Made by a program: the position numbers and the translations under genes. A stretch of 64,000 nt of DNA. Origin: an uncultured Tenacibaculum sp. Its GTDB lineage: Bacteria; Bacteroidota; Bacteroidia; Flavobacteriales; Flavobacteriaceae. The stretch's first letter is position 1, and the number at the start of each line of letters is the position of its first letter. Under the pieces are notes generated by a model. The model was not told where the DNA came from. It saw nothing but the letters and a program-made list of their open reading frames with translations, and ran no database searches. Location of the stretch: assembly GCA_947496185.1 (NCBI GenBank), contig CANMCD010000012.1:62001-126000 (forward strand). The letters run 5' to 3'. Below are positions 8,729 to 15,891 of the stretch, piece after piece.

Positions 8729-8764
8729 AAGATAAGGTAGCTAGGTGCTAGCTACCTTAATCTT
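8729..8764 (-). terminator. Hairpin between precursor peptides and enzyme genes (attenuator or processing site)
   Basis: A near-perfect inverted repeat: arms AAGGTAGCTAG and CTAGCTACCTT (11 bp) around a 3-nt loop at 8745-8747, extended by AAGAT/ATCTT with one bulged A. On the transcribed strand it lies 86 bp after the last precursor stop and 34 bp before the RRE/ThiF-like gene. There is no long U-tract after it, so it is more likely a partial terminator or an mRNA-stabilising/processing structure than a full stop. Such a site would let the precursor mRNA exceed the enzyme mRNA. Confidence 0.75.
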
Positions 8765-8849
8765 GGCTCAGTTTTAGAGCTCATACTGTGTATTTTCATA
8801 CAAGTTTCACCAATCCATTTGTTTCTTTACGAAATAATGTTATCCAGTG

Positions 8850-9014
8850 TTAAGGAATGATTGGCGATGACCAAGTAGAACATGTTGTAGAGCATGATGT
8901 TGATAATGATGTTAACTGAAAAGTTTTTTCAGCTCCCATGGCAACACCGATACCTGATACAGAAGGTAAACTTCTGTTTTCTACTTCTTTGATTGTTATT
9001 TTTAGTTTGTTCAT
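8850..9014 (-). CDS. RiPP precursor peptide, copy 1 (two-Cys variant)
   Basis: A 54-codon gene too short for standard calling. The leader begins MNKLKITIKEVENRSLPS and is nearly identical to the three other copies; the core-like tail ends in SLSTSCSTTCSTWSSPIIP. It differs from the other copies in the core by having two cysteines (residues 41 and 45) instead of one. Trp48 and the C-terminal Pro54 are kept. About two thirds of the tail after residue 30 is Ser, Thr or Cys, the substrates of YcaO cyclisation. It is the copy closest to the modification genes. A possible Gly-Ala cleavage site (GVAMGA, ending at residue 28) would leave a 26-residue product. Confidence 0.85.
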   Translation of the reverse strand: MNKLKITIKEVENRSLPSVSGIGVAMGAEKTFQLTSLSTSCSTTCSTWSSPIIP

Positions 9015-9133
9015 TTTAAAAATATTTAAAATTATTGATCGCTTATATACCTTCTGGTACTAAGATTTTTTAACTCTGATATTTTTAAAAAAAACTTCAG
9101 AGTACATTCTTTCTAATCGGAATATCTAATCTA

Positions 9134-9298
9134 TTAAGGAATAATAGGAGAAGACCAAGTAGAAGTAGTTGTTGTACAAGACGTTGATAACGATGTTAAC
9201 TGAAAAGTTTTTTCAGCGCCCATTGCCACTCCGATACCTGATACAGAAGGTAAGCTTCTGTTTTCTACTTCTTTGATTGTTACTTTAAGTTTATTCAT
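9134..9298 (-). CDS. RiPP precursor peptide, copy 2
   Basis: A 54-codon gene with leader MNKLKVTIKEVENRSLPS, middle SGIGVAMGAEKTF and core TSCTTTTSTWSSPIIP. The start is fixed by alignment with the other three copies and by a shared AT-rich 5' flank. One Cys (41), one Trp (48), and runs of Thr/Ser suited to thiazole and oxazole formation. The pattern of Cys followed by a Thr run and a Ser-Thr-aromatic block is reminiscent of linear azole peptides such as plantazolicin, but this sequence itself is not one I recognise. It differs from copy 4 in protein sequence only at residue 2 (Asn versus Lys). Confidence 0.88.
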   Translation of the reverse strand: MNKLKVTIKEVENRSLPSVSGIGVAMGAEKTFQLTSLSTSCTTTTSTWSSPIIP

Positions 9299-9396
9299 TT
9301 TTAAAAAATTTAAATGTTACTAATTTTAAATTGTGTGTTTAGTACACTCTAATGGTTTTCGATATCATTTATCTTAATTCAAAACATCCGTTTTGA

Positions 9397-9561
9397 TTAA
9401 GGAATAAGTGGAGAAGACCAAGTAGAAGTTGTTGTTGTACAAGATGTTGATAACGATGTTAACTGAAAAGTTTTTTCAGCTCCCATTGCCACCCCGATAC
9501 CAGATACAGAAGGTAAGCTTCTGTTTTCTACTTCTTTGATTGTTACTTTAAGTTTATTCAT
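9397..9561 (-). CDS. RiPP precursor peptide, copy 3
   Basis: A 54-codon gene equal in protein to copy 2 except that the C-terminus is SSPLIP instead of SSPIIP (Leu52 for Ile52). Synonymous differences from copies 2 and 4 show that the copies have been diverging under selection for protein sequence rather than being a very recent duplication. The stop codon lies within a small hairpin (CAAAAC/GTTTTG arms, 9380-9395, next to the stop) that also occurs after copy 4 with a different loop. Confidence 0.88.
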   Translation of the reverse strand: MNKLKVTIKEVENRSLPSVSGIGVAMGAEKTFQLTSLSTSCTTTTSTWSSPLIP

Positions 9562-9628
9562 TTTTAAAAAATATTTAGATTACTATATTAAAATCTATGT
9601 TATATCACTTCAAGGTCTTTACCTTATA

Positions 9629-9667
9629 AGTAATAAGTCAAGCTATTGTCTTACTTGACTTATTACT
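9629..9667. repeat. 14-bp inverted repeat between precursor copies 3 and 4
   Basis: AGTAATAAGTCAAG (9629-9642) and CTTGACTTATTACT (9654-9667) are perfect reverse complements with an 11-nt loop. It sits in the 140-bp spacer after copy 4 and before copy 3. It could be an RNA stem that ends or protects the copy-4 message, or an operator. It has no counterpart in the other spacers. Confidence 0.75.
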
Positions 9668-9684
9668 GCCTATACTCTTTAGTT

Positions 9685-9700
9685 CAAAACAGCTGTTTTG
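9685..9700 (-). repeat. Hairpin directly after precursor copy 4 stop
   Basis: A perfect 16-bp palindrome, CAAAACAGCTGTTTTG, one base from the stop codon of copy 4. The same six-base arms with another loop (ATCC on the + strand) occur at 9380-9395 next to the stop of copy 3, so this is a conserved post-stop stem rather than chance. Probably an RNA-stability or processing element. Confidence 0.65.
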
Positions 9701-9701
9701 A

Positions 9702-9866
9702 CTAAGGAATAATAGGAGAAGACCAAGTAGAAGTTGTTGTTGTACAAGATGTTGATAGTGATGTTAACTGAAAAGTTTTTTCAGCTCCCATGGCAACACC
9801 AATCCCCGATACAGAAGGTAAACTTCTGTTTTCTACTTCTTTAATTGTCACTTTTAGTTTCTTCAT
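9702..9866 (-). CDS. RiPP precursor peptide, copy 4 (first transcribed)
   Basis: A 54-codon gene starting MKKLKVTIKEVENRSLPS and ending TSCTTTTSTWSSPIIP, with a TAG stop where copies 1-3 use TAA. A longer frame runs upstream to 9914, but the alignment of all four copies supports the ATG at 9866. It is the first of the four in the direction of transcription, after a 374-bp gap from the TonB-dependent receptor gene. Residue 2 is Lys rather than Asn. Trp48 is conserved, as in all copies, and is the obvious candidate substrate for the halogenase-like protein of the cluster. Confidence 0.88.
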   Translation of the reverse strand: MKKLKVTIKEVENRSLPSVSGIGVAMGAEKTFQLTSLSTSCTTTTSTWSSPIIP

Positions 9867-10240
9867 TTTGAAAAAAATTAAGGTTATAGTCCAAGTTAAA
9901 TTTATGACACACACTATTCAGTGGTTAATATCAAAGTTGTAGAACTATGTTGTTGATTAATTGAATGTTATACTTTACTAGCTTCTATTCAAGGGGTACA
10001 TAATTTCTTATACATAATTCAATGGCATACTTTTGTTATATACCATTTACAACTTAAAGCTCCTATTGTTGGATGCTTTTGTGCACTATTATCAAATAGT
10101 AGTAATACAAATTGCATCTATATTTTACAGGGATCACTTCCTGTTGTATTTCATTACTTTAAAATTTATATCATATATGCAAATAAATTTTAGTTACTAT
10201 ATGTTATTTAGTTTTGATATCATTGTTTCATTAATAAATA
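9867..10240 (-). promoter_or_regulatory. Upstream region of the precursor genes
   Basis: A 374-bp non-coding gap between the receptor gene and the first precursor gene, on the transcribed - strand. I expected a promoter here so that precursors can be expressed independently, but I found no exact TAnnTTTG element on the - strand, only imperfect ones such as TACAACTTTG near 9932. A 72-codon frame on the + strand has no features of a real gene. Read-through from the upstream promoter at 15.6 kb remains possible. Confidence 0.35.
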
Positions 10241-12430
10241 TCAAAACATGAATACTACACCGAAGTACATATTGAACCGCTGGTAGTACTCGAATTCCGA
10301 ATTTGTAAAATCTTCATTGAAATAAATATTTCTCTGATTTTTTGTGTTTAAAATATTGTTTAAAGCTAAAAAGCTGACAATATTCATCTTCCCTTTGATA
10401 AATGCTATATGATTCACATTTAGATTAAGGATGTTGTAAGGATCGAATTTTTTATTGTTGGGTACTCTGTTAAATGTTGGGCGGTAAGCATTAAGGTCAC
10501 TCATAAAAGTAACATCATTAACGCTCGTATGATAACCACCGTCTCTGATATTGTATAATGCAGAGAAAGTAAAATCTTTAACTTTGTAAGCTAAAGACAA
10601 CCTTACATTATAGTCAATATCATTTGCGCCTGTGTAACGAAGAATGGAATTGGTTAAGCTTTGAGCCGAAATGGTTGTAAAAGAAAAGTAGGCGTTTAAT
10701 TTATCGTTTAAAAAACTATTTCTAATGAAATATTCTAGTCCTAGGATATTAGTATTAATATCTCTGGAACTAATGAGGTTAACGAGGTCGTTGCCTCCAA
10801 GATCTTTTTCAATATCTTTTTTGTAGAATACAGCTGACGAAATTTCGAGATTTTCTTTTTTATAGTTGTAGTCGATACTAAATTGCTTAGATTGATAAAA
10901 TTTTAAATTTTGATTTAGAATGTTGGGTTCACTTATACTGTGATAAACTCCTCCAGAAACAGAAATCTGATGTTTTTTTACTTTGTATAGAGAGTTGATT
11001 TGGAAACTGGTATAGTTTTCTTTATAGGTATTGTTTAAAACGTCCCATGTTACTGGAAGGTTTTTTCGAATACCAAAGGATAAATTTAGATTGTCAAATT
11101 TCCATCGAGACCTAATGAATCCTTCGTATAGCTTAATACGCATATCATCATCAAAATCTTGTGTAGGAAATTCTTCTGAAATTGTGTAAAAAAACAATGG
11201 TTTTTCACCACTGTATTTGTGGGTTTTCATGGTAGCAGATAAGCCTGAGTACAATTTATGTTTTTCAGATTGCTTAAACTCTGCTTCGACAGAATAAGAA
11301 TAATTTGTGTTTGGGTTTTCGACATCATAGCCTCCAAGTTTAGAGTTTGCTTTCGAAAAGTCATGTCCTAAATTTGCAGTTATTTTAGTGTTTTCTGTGG
11401 GTTCATAGACTAAATTTGTTACGTTAAAAAAACGTTTGTGACTCGTTTCATTTAGCGTAAAAGCATTTAATAAGTTTGTGTTCGCAGAAACATCTTCTTG
11501 AATTGCATAAGAAAAAGAATTAAGATATAGTTTGTAATTGAATTTATGATTAAAATTAATTCCTGCGTCAACACTTTTAAAATTATTGATATTTTCAAAA
11601 GCTTTATTGTTTACTTTTAAGAAAAAATCAGAGAATTGATAATTACTATAACCTTGAATAAAGGTGTTTTTTGATAATTCTCTAGAGAAAAAACCACCAA
11701 CATTGGCTAATGTTAAGGATAAACTAGCCATATTTTCAACTTCTCTTACTGTTGATAAATCAATCACACCTCCTGTAGAATTACCGTAATTTAAAGGTGG
11801 ATTGCTGGGATAAATAAATTCTTTATCAATAATTTCAAGATTAAAAATACTAAAACTTCCAATTCCTGTTAGTTGATTGTTTCTAACGGGGTTGTTTACT
11901 AGGAAATTGTTGAGGTATACCATGTTTTGAGAGGGGTTACTTCCTCTTAAAGCAGGATTTGCTACTTCGAGACTAGCGGTAGAATACGGGAATACGTTTA
12001 AAGCCAAAAGTGGGTCAGCGGAAGTACCAGGAATGGTGTAAATGTCCATTTTTTTCATTTTTTTAATGGCAAATGCTTCCTCGCTTCCACTAATGGGTTT
12101 TAGTTGAACTTCAAAAAGAATATTTTGATCTAATTCTAAATGAATATCAAGGCTGTTTTTTTTAACTTGTATTTGTTTTGTTTTATACCCCATATAATTA
12201 ACCACTAAAATGGTCTCTGTTAATTTTTTCCCCTGAGGAACTTCAATAATATAGTTCCCTTTAGAATCCGTTATTGTTCCCTTAGATGGTTGTTCAAGAA
12301 AATGGACATCCGCATAAGGTAACGGTGTTTTGTTTTCATCATAAACAGTTCCTTTAATGCTTTGTGCATTAATAGTTACAGTCCAAGATAATATCACTAG
12401 TAAAAACTTGCTGCTTGAAAATAACTTCAT
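10241..12430 (-). CDS. TonB-dependent outer-membrane receptor of RiPP cluster
   Basis: A 729-residue protein with a signal peptide (residues 1-22, ending INAQ), a CarboxypepD_reg-like beta-sandwich (about 24-105; IKGTVYDENKTPLPYADVHF and YMGYKTKQIQV), a plug domain (about 130-235, containing NPALRGSNPSQNMVYLNN) and a beta-barrel ending in an aromatic residue (FGVVFMF). No SusD-like partner follows, so it is not a SusC-type glycan importer. In this cluster it may import the finished peptide (for example as a metal- or signal-carrying molecule), give self-resistance, or move the peptide out; the sequence does not decide. It lies 104 bp after the secreted TPR gene on the same strand. Confidence 0.85.
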   Translation of the reverse strand: MKLFSSSKFLLVILSWTVTINAQSIKGTVYDENKTPLPYADVHFLEQPSKGTITDSKGNYIIEVPQGKKLTETILVVNYMGYKTKQIQVKKNSLDIHLELDQNILFEVQLKPISGSEEAFAIKKMKKMDIYTIPGTSADPLLALNVFPYSTASLEVANPALRGSNPSQNMVYLNNFLVNNPVRNNQLTGIGSFSIFNLEIIDKEFIYPSNPPLNYGNSTGGVIDLSTVREVENMASLSLTLANVGGFFSRELSKNTFIQGYSNYQFSDFFLKVNNKAFENINNFKSVDAGINFNHKFNYKLYLNSFSYAIQEDVSANTNLLNAFTLNETSHKRFFNVTNLVYEPTENTKITANLGHDFSKANSKLGGYDVENPNTNYSYSVEAEFKQSEKHKLYSGLSATMKTHKYSGEKPLFFYTISEEFPTQDFDDDMRIKLYEGFIRSRWKFDNLNLSFGIRKNLPVTWDVLNNTYKENYTSFQINSLYKVKKHQISVSGGVYHSISEPNILNQNLKFYQSKQFSIDYNYKKENLEISSAVFYKKDIEKDLGGNDLVNLISSRDINTNILGLEYFIRNSFLNDKLNAYFSFTTISAQSLTNSILRYTGANDIDYNVRLSLAYKVKDFTFSALYNIRDGGYHTSVNDVTFMSDLNAYRPTFNRVPNNKKFDPYNILNLNVNHIAFIKGKMNIVSFLALNNILNTKNQRNIYFNEDFTNSEFEYYQRFNMYFGVVFMF

Positions 12431-12534
12431 ATTTATGATTCTATTAAAAAACCTTCACACATATTTTATCCCAGACAACTGCTGATAATTTTATTCTATT
12501 GTTTTGTTATTTCATTTAAAAAATTACTTTTTTG

Positions 12535-13359
12535 TTAAACAAATAGTTTAGCAAGCATGTTAATTCTATATTCGTTTGGATATTTTTCAGTAGCTTCTCT
12601 AAAATACTTTTTAGCTACTTCCATATTTCTTTCTTCTACGTTATGTTTTATAATTAACTCGTATACGTCAATTCTTCCCCAAGATGGCATTATAGGGCTT
12701 TTAATAGTTTGATCATCACAAGCTAAAGCGTCTTCTAGTATTTTGGTAACTTCCTTTTTTCCTCCAAATTTTTTAGGAGTATAGTAATCTAGTCTAGCGA
12801 GTCCTAAGTGTGCCCTTAAGTTTTTAGCGTTTAATTCTAACGCCTTTTTAAAATACTTTTTTGTATCTCCTACAACGACCATTTTCTTCAGGTTTGTTTG
12901 GTAATCGATACTTAACGATGTTAATGTTGCTAAGAGCGCATATGATTCTGAAGATTTGGCAGTGTTTTTTAAGGTCTCAATACCTTGTTCTACATTTTCT
13001 TTTATTATCGTTTTATCATCAGATAGTACTTCTTGTTGTAATTTTACTAATCCATAAATTGCTTTTTGATAACTTATATAGGCTTTCCAGTAATTTTCTA
13101 TAGGACTTTTAGCTTTCGTAAACTCTTTATAAATTCGATCAAGAGGCTTTATACTTTTTTGAATTATAGAAACTGTTAGTGAGTCAATTGCTCTTTTCTC
13201 TATATTTTCAAGGTTGATATTTTGGTTGCTTTTGTTGTCTAAAAATGACTGCGTAGAAATATCATCATAGTCTGACCTATTATAACATTTGCTAAGTGCT
13301 GAAAAAGACAAAACACCAACTAGAATGAGTACAAGCGTTAAAAACAGTTTTTTCTTCAT
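12535..13359 (-). CDS. Secreted or anchored TPR protein, paired with TonB receptor
   Basis: A 274-residue protein with an N-terminal signal sequence or anchor (MKKKLFLTLVLILVGVLSFSALS), followed by helical TPR-like repeats. Recognisable units include YFKKALELNAKNLRAHLGLARLDY and AKKYFREATEKYPNEYRINM. A lipobox is not convincing because Lys precedes the Cys. It resembles the cytoplasmic TPR protein encoded at 5855-6508 in repeat order and in the W-G and E-K-x-YPN motifs. It sits between the halogenase gene (10 bp away) and the TonB receptor gene, so it probably works in the periplasm with the receptor. Function unknown. Confidence 0.7.
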   Translation of the reverse strand: MKKKLFLTLVLILVGVLSFSALSKCYNRSDYDDISTQSFLDNKSNQNINLENIEKRAIDSLTVSIIQKSIKPLDRIYKEFTKAKSPIENYWKAYISYQKAIYGLVKLQQEVLSDDKTIIKENVEQGIETLKNTAKSSESYALLATLTSLSIDYQTNLKKMVVVGDTKKYFKKALELNAKNLRAHLGLARLDYYTPKKFGGKKEVTKILEDALACDDQTIKSPIMPSWGRIDVYELIIKHNVEERNMEVAKKYFREATEKYPNEYRINMLAKLFV

Positions 13360-13369
13360 TTTTTTCTAT

Positions 13370-15520
13370 TTAAATTAAATTTGAATTTTGTAAAATGGCG
13401 CTTAAATCTTTATCGACAGGAATAGATTGATCACTAATTCTATCCCATGTTTTTAAATTAAACTCCCATAAATTAGGAGCATAAGGATGTAAGGACTTAA
13501 AGTTTTTAGGTAAAAAGTTTAATCCTAGTAATATCACATCCACTCCTAAGAGTCCCCAGTTATTATCGACAATGGTTCTCATCAGATTGTTTTTAAGCTC
13601 TGAACTGAGTACAGAAAAAGGTCCTTTGTTTCTGTATATATCAATTAAAAACTGGAAGTCTTCTATGTTTACTTTGCTATTACAATCACTCCAAAAAGGA
13701 GTTTTTATACGTTTGTTGTATTTGAAATGAATGGCTAAAAACCATTTTAAATAGTTCCATCGTTGATCTATGCTTTCGTTGGTTACTTTTACAATTTGGT
13801 TGGTAGTACTACCGTCAAAGGCATCTAGGTTTTCGACCATTTCTTTAATGTGGATAATGATCATGTGAATCCCAGTCGATTCTAAAGGCTCTACGAAACC
13901 ATACGAGTTTCCTACGAAAAATGTATTACCAATGATGAATTTATCTCTTTTACCTGTCTTAAACTTAATGACTCTTGTATGTTCGATTGCAGGGTATACA
14001 GATTTTAATTCTTTGGTAGCCTCTTCTTCGGTACAGTATTTATCCGAAAAAACATACCCTACATGGTTTTCTTCTCGTAGTGAAATGTCCCAACACCAAC
14101 CATTTTTCATTGTAAGTGCTGTTGTGTAGGGTTTTACAAAACCATTGTTGTTGTATTTGCCCACTACAGCACCGTTAGTAAACAAACTATCGTCAAAACT
14201 GGTGAATTTGTTGTCTAAGTAATCAGAAAGTAGTGATCTAAAACCAGTGCAATCAACATAAAAGTCAAAGTTTAACTTGTTTCCTTTATCATCAATAACG
14301 TATTCAACACCTTCTTTATTCGGTTTTGCTTTAACGTCTTTGACAGTTGTGTACATAATTTCAATATTACGTTCTTTAATTTTCTCTCTTAAGAAATGAA
14401 CGAATAATTTATTGTCTAAGTGATAAGCATAATTAATGCTGCTAGTATTAGAGAAAGAATTAAAATTACCATCGCTATTTTTCCAAACAAAAGATTTTTC
14501 TTTATCCATTAAAATGGAAGTAAGAGACCCTTGGTTGATGTTGCCATGGATATTGGCAGCAACGGCATCATGAATTCCAAAAGGGTAATTAAAACCGTTT
14601 TCACTTTTACCCCAAAGAAATTTTATGCCAAGCTTCCAAGTAGGTTTTACTTTGTTAAAGAATTCTTCTTGATCTATTTTTAAATATTTGAATAAGAAGT
14701 CAATAATGTCGGGTGTAGTAGCTTCACCAACACCAATAATCGGAACATCTTTTGACTCTATGACTTTAATAGTGTATCTAGGAAACTTCATTTGCAATGC
14801 TAACGCGGATAAATACCCAGAGGTACCGCCACCGATAACAGCTATGCTCCTGCTTGAAGCTTTTTTTGCTACAAAATTATATTCATGTTTTCTAGTGATG
14901 GCATCTACTAAATTGAAGTTTCGTTCAAAGCTTTCAAAAATTGTACTTGGGTTTTCTAGTATTGGATAGATGCTTTGCTCTTTTGATTTGAAATTCTTTA
15001 AGTTAACAATATCTATCTTATTGCTATACTCACAAATAGTACTGCCGTTTATGGTTGTTTGAATGATTTCATTTGCTGTTTTTTGAAGCAGTTTAGGGTA
15101 ATAAGAACGATAAAATTTATCACTTAATATAGTGTCAAAGTCAGGTAGCATGATTTCTTTACACATTGTTTCATTTAGGTTTCCATATTTAAATGAAAAA
15201 TGATAGTATAGATAAGAATCAATACCCGAGTTCTTAGTAGGCTTATAGGTAGGGCCTACTGTTATATTGTATTTGTCTATGGCAGTAACGAATAGAATAG
15301 TCGATTGAAACTCTTTTCGTATATAATTACTTATATCGAAAACAGACTTAAGATTTTCTTTGTCAAGAAAAAATATAACGAATGAATCCTCGCAAGGCTC
15401 ATCATTTTCTTCATCGCAAATTTCACATCGCAATAATTCGAGAATATCTTCTCGAAATCTTTTAGCAACATCATTATCCCCAAAAACAAAAATTCTTTTG
15501 TTTCTCCTCTCTGCTTGCAT
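13370..15520 (-). CDS. Flavin-dependent tryptophan-halogenase-like protein with extra N-terminal ThiF-like domain
   Basis: A 716-residue protein. Residues about 225-700 match the flavin-dependent halogenase family: Rossmann GGGTSG at 230-235, IGVGEATTPDI, the candidate catalytic Lys296 in PTWKLGIKF, the halogenase motif in variant form (WCWDIS, 475-480, instead of WxWxIP), and FVEPLESTGI (542-551) with the conserved Glu. Family members are usually near 500-550 residues; the extra 220 N-terminal residues have an N-terminal strand KRIFVFGDNDVAKRF, a strand-helix pattern, and ITVGPTYKPTKNSGIDSYLY, which parallels the GPL-x-Cys segment of the ocin-ThiF-like protein encoded at 7813-8694 but lacks the cysteine. 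I infer a built-in peptide-docking domain. It would need a flavin reductase from elsewhere. Likely substrate: Trp48 of the precursors. Confidence 0.85.
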   Translation of the reverse strand: MQAERRNKRIFVFGDNDVAKRFREDILELLRCEICDEENDEPCEDSFVIFFLDKENLKSVFDISNYIRKEFQSTILFVTAIDKYNITVGPTYKPTKNSGIDSYLYYHFSFKYGNLNETMCKEIMLPDFDTILSDKFYRSYYPKLLQKTANEIIQTTINGSTICEYSNKIDIVNLKNFKSKEQSIYPILENPSTIFESFERNFNLVDAITRKHEYNFVAKKASSRSIAVIGGGTSGYLSALALQMKFPRYTIKVIESKDVPIIGVGEATTPDIIDFLFKYLKIDQEEFFNKVKPTWKLGIKFLWGKSENGFNYPFGIHDAVAANIHGNINQGSLTSILMDKEKSFVWKNSDGNFNSFSNTSSINYAYHLDNKLFVHFLREKIKERNIEIMYTTVKDVKAKPNKEGVEYVIDDKGNKLNFDFYVDCTGFRSLLSDYLDNKFTSFDDSLFTNGAVVGKYNNNGFVKPYTTALTMKNGWCWDISLREENHVGYVFSDKYCTEEEATKELKSVYPAIEHTRVIKFKTGKRDKFIIGNTFFVGNSYGFVEPLESTGIHMIIIHIKEMVENLDAFDGSTTNQIVKVTNESIDQRWNYLKWFLAIHFKYNKRIKTPFWSDCNSKVNIEDFQFLIDIYRNKGPFSVLSSELKNNLMRTIVDNNWGLLGVDVILLGLNFLPKNFKSLHPYAPNLWEFNLKTWDRISDQSIPVDKDLSAILQNSNLI

Positions 15521-15891
15521 ACCAGAATGAATTAATTACTTATTTTGTTCCATATGATTTTCGCTCCCCAACGAAATTTTTGTGTTTTTTCAATCTAAGT
15601 GAAACTGCTTTAGTTACTTACAAAAGTATGGTTTTATTGAAAATTAACAAAAAATTATAGGGTTTTTTTGTTAAATTATGATAAAAAAATGGTTTTGTCT
15701 TTGTTTTAGGGCGGTTTTTAGTGGTTTTTTTTGTTAAAAAAGGAATTTTGTTAGAGGTTTAGTGTTGCTATGTGTACTTTTGATAAAGAAACTTTGACTA
15801 ATTTATTTACTTTTTTAGGAATGTAGTTTTGATTTCATTTATTAAAGATATTTTTTTGCACTTTTTTATGGTAAAAATAGAAATGTAAAGA
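15521..15891. other. Divergent intergenic region, halogenase / TRIC protein
   Basis: A 371-bp gap between divergent genes. It holds the consensus promoter for the RiPP operon on the - strand (15621-15651). On the + strand only a near match to the -7 element (TATTTTTTTG around 15849) precedes the TRIC gene. No small ORF or repeat was noticed. Confidence 0.6.
15621..15651 (-). promoter_or_regulatory. Consensus Bacteroidota promoter for the halogenase-TPR-receptor operon
   Basis: On the - strand TTTG (15648-15651) and TACTTTTG (15621-15628) are separated by exactly 19 bp, matching the TTTG-N19-TAnnTTTG consensus of the housekeeping sigma factor in Bacteroidota. Transcription would begin near 15614, giving a leader of about 95 nt before the halogenase start. 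Confidence 0.8.

Noticed and set aside
9702-9914. Longer N-terminus (16 extra residues) for precursor copy 4
   Set aside because: The other three copies start at the equivalent of 9866, and the extra residues have no similarity to their flanks.
10033-10251. 72-codon + strand frame in the gap before the precursor genes
   Set aside because: AT-biased hydrophobic translation with no family features, and it overlaps the 3' end of the receptor gene on the other strand.
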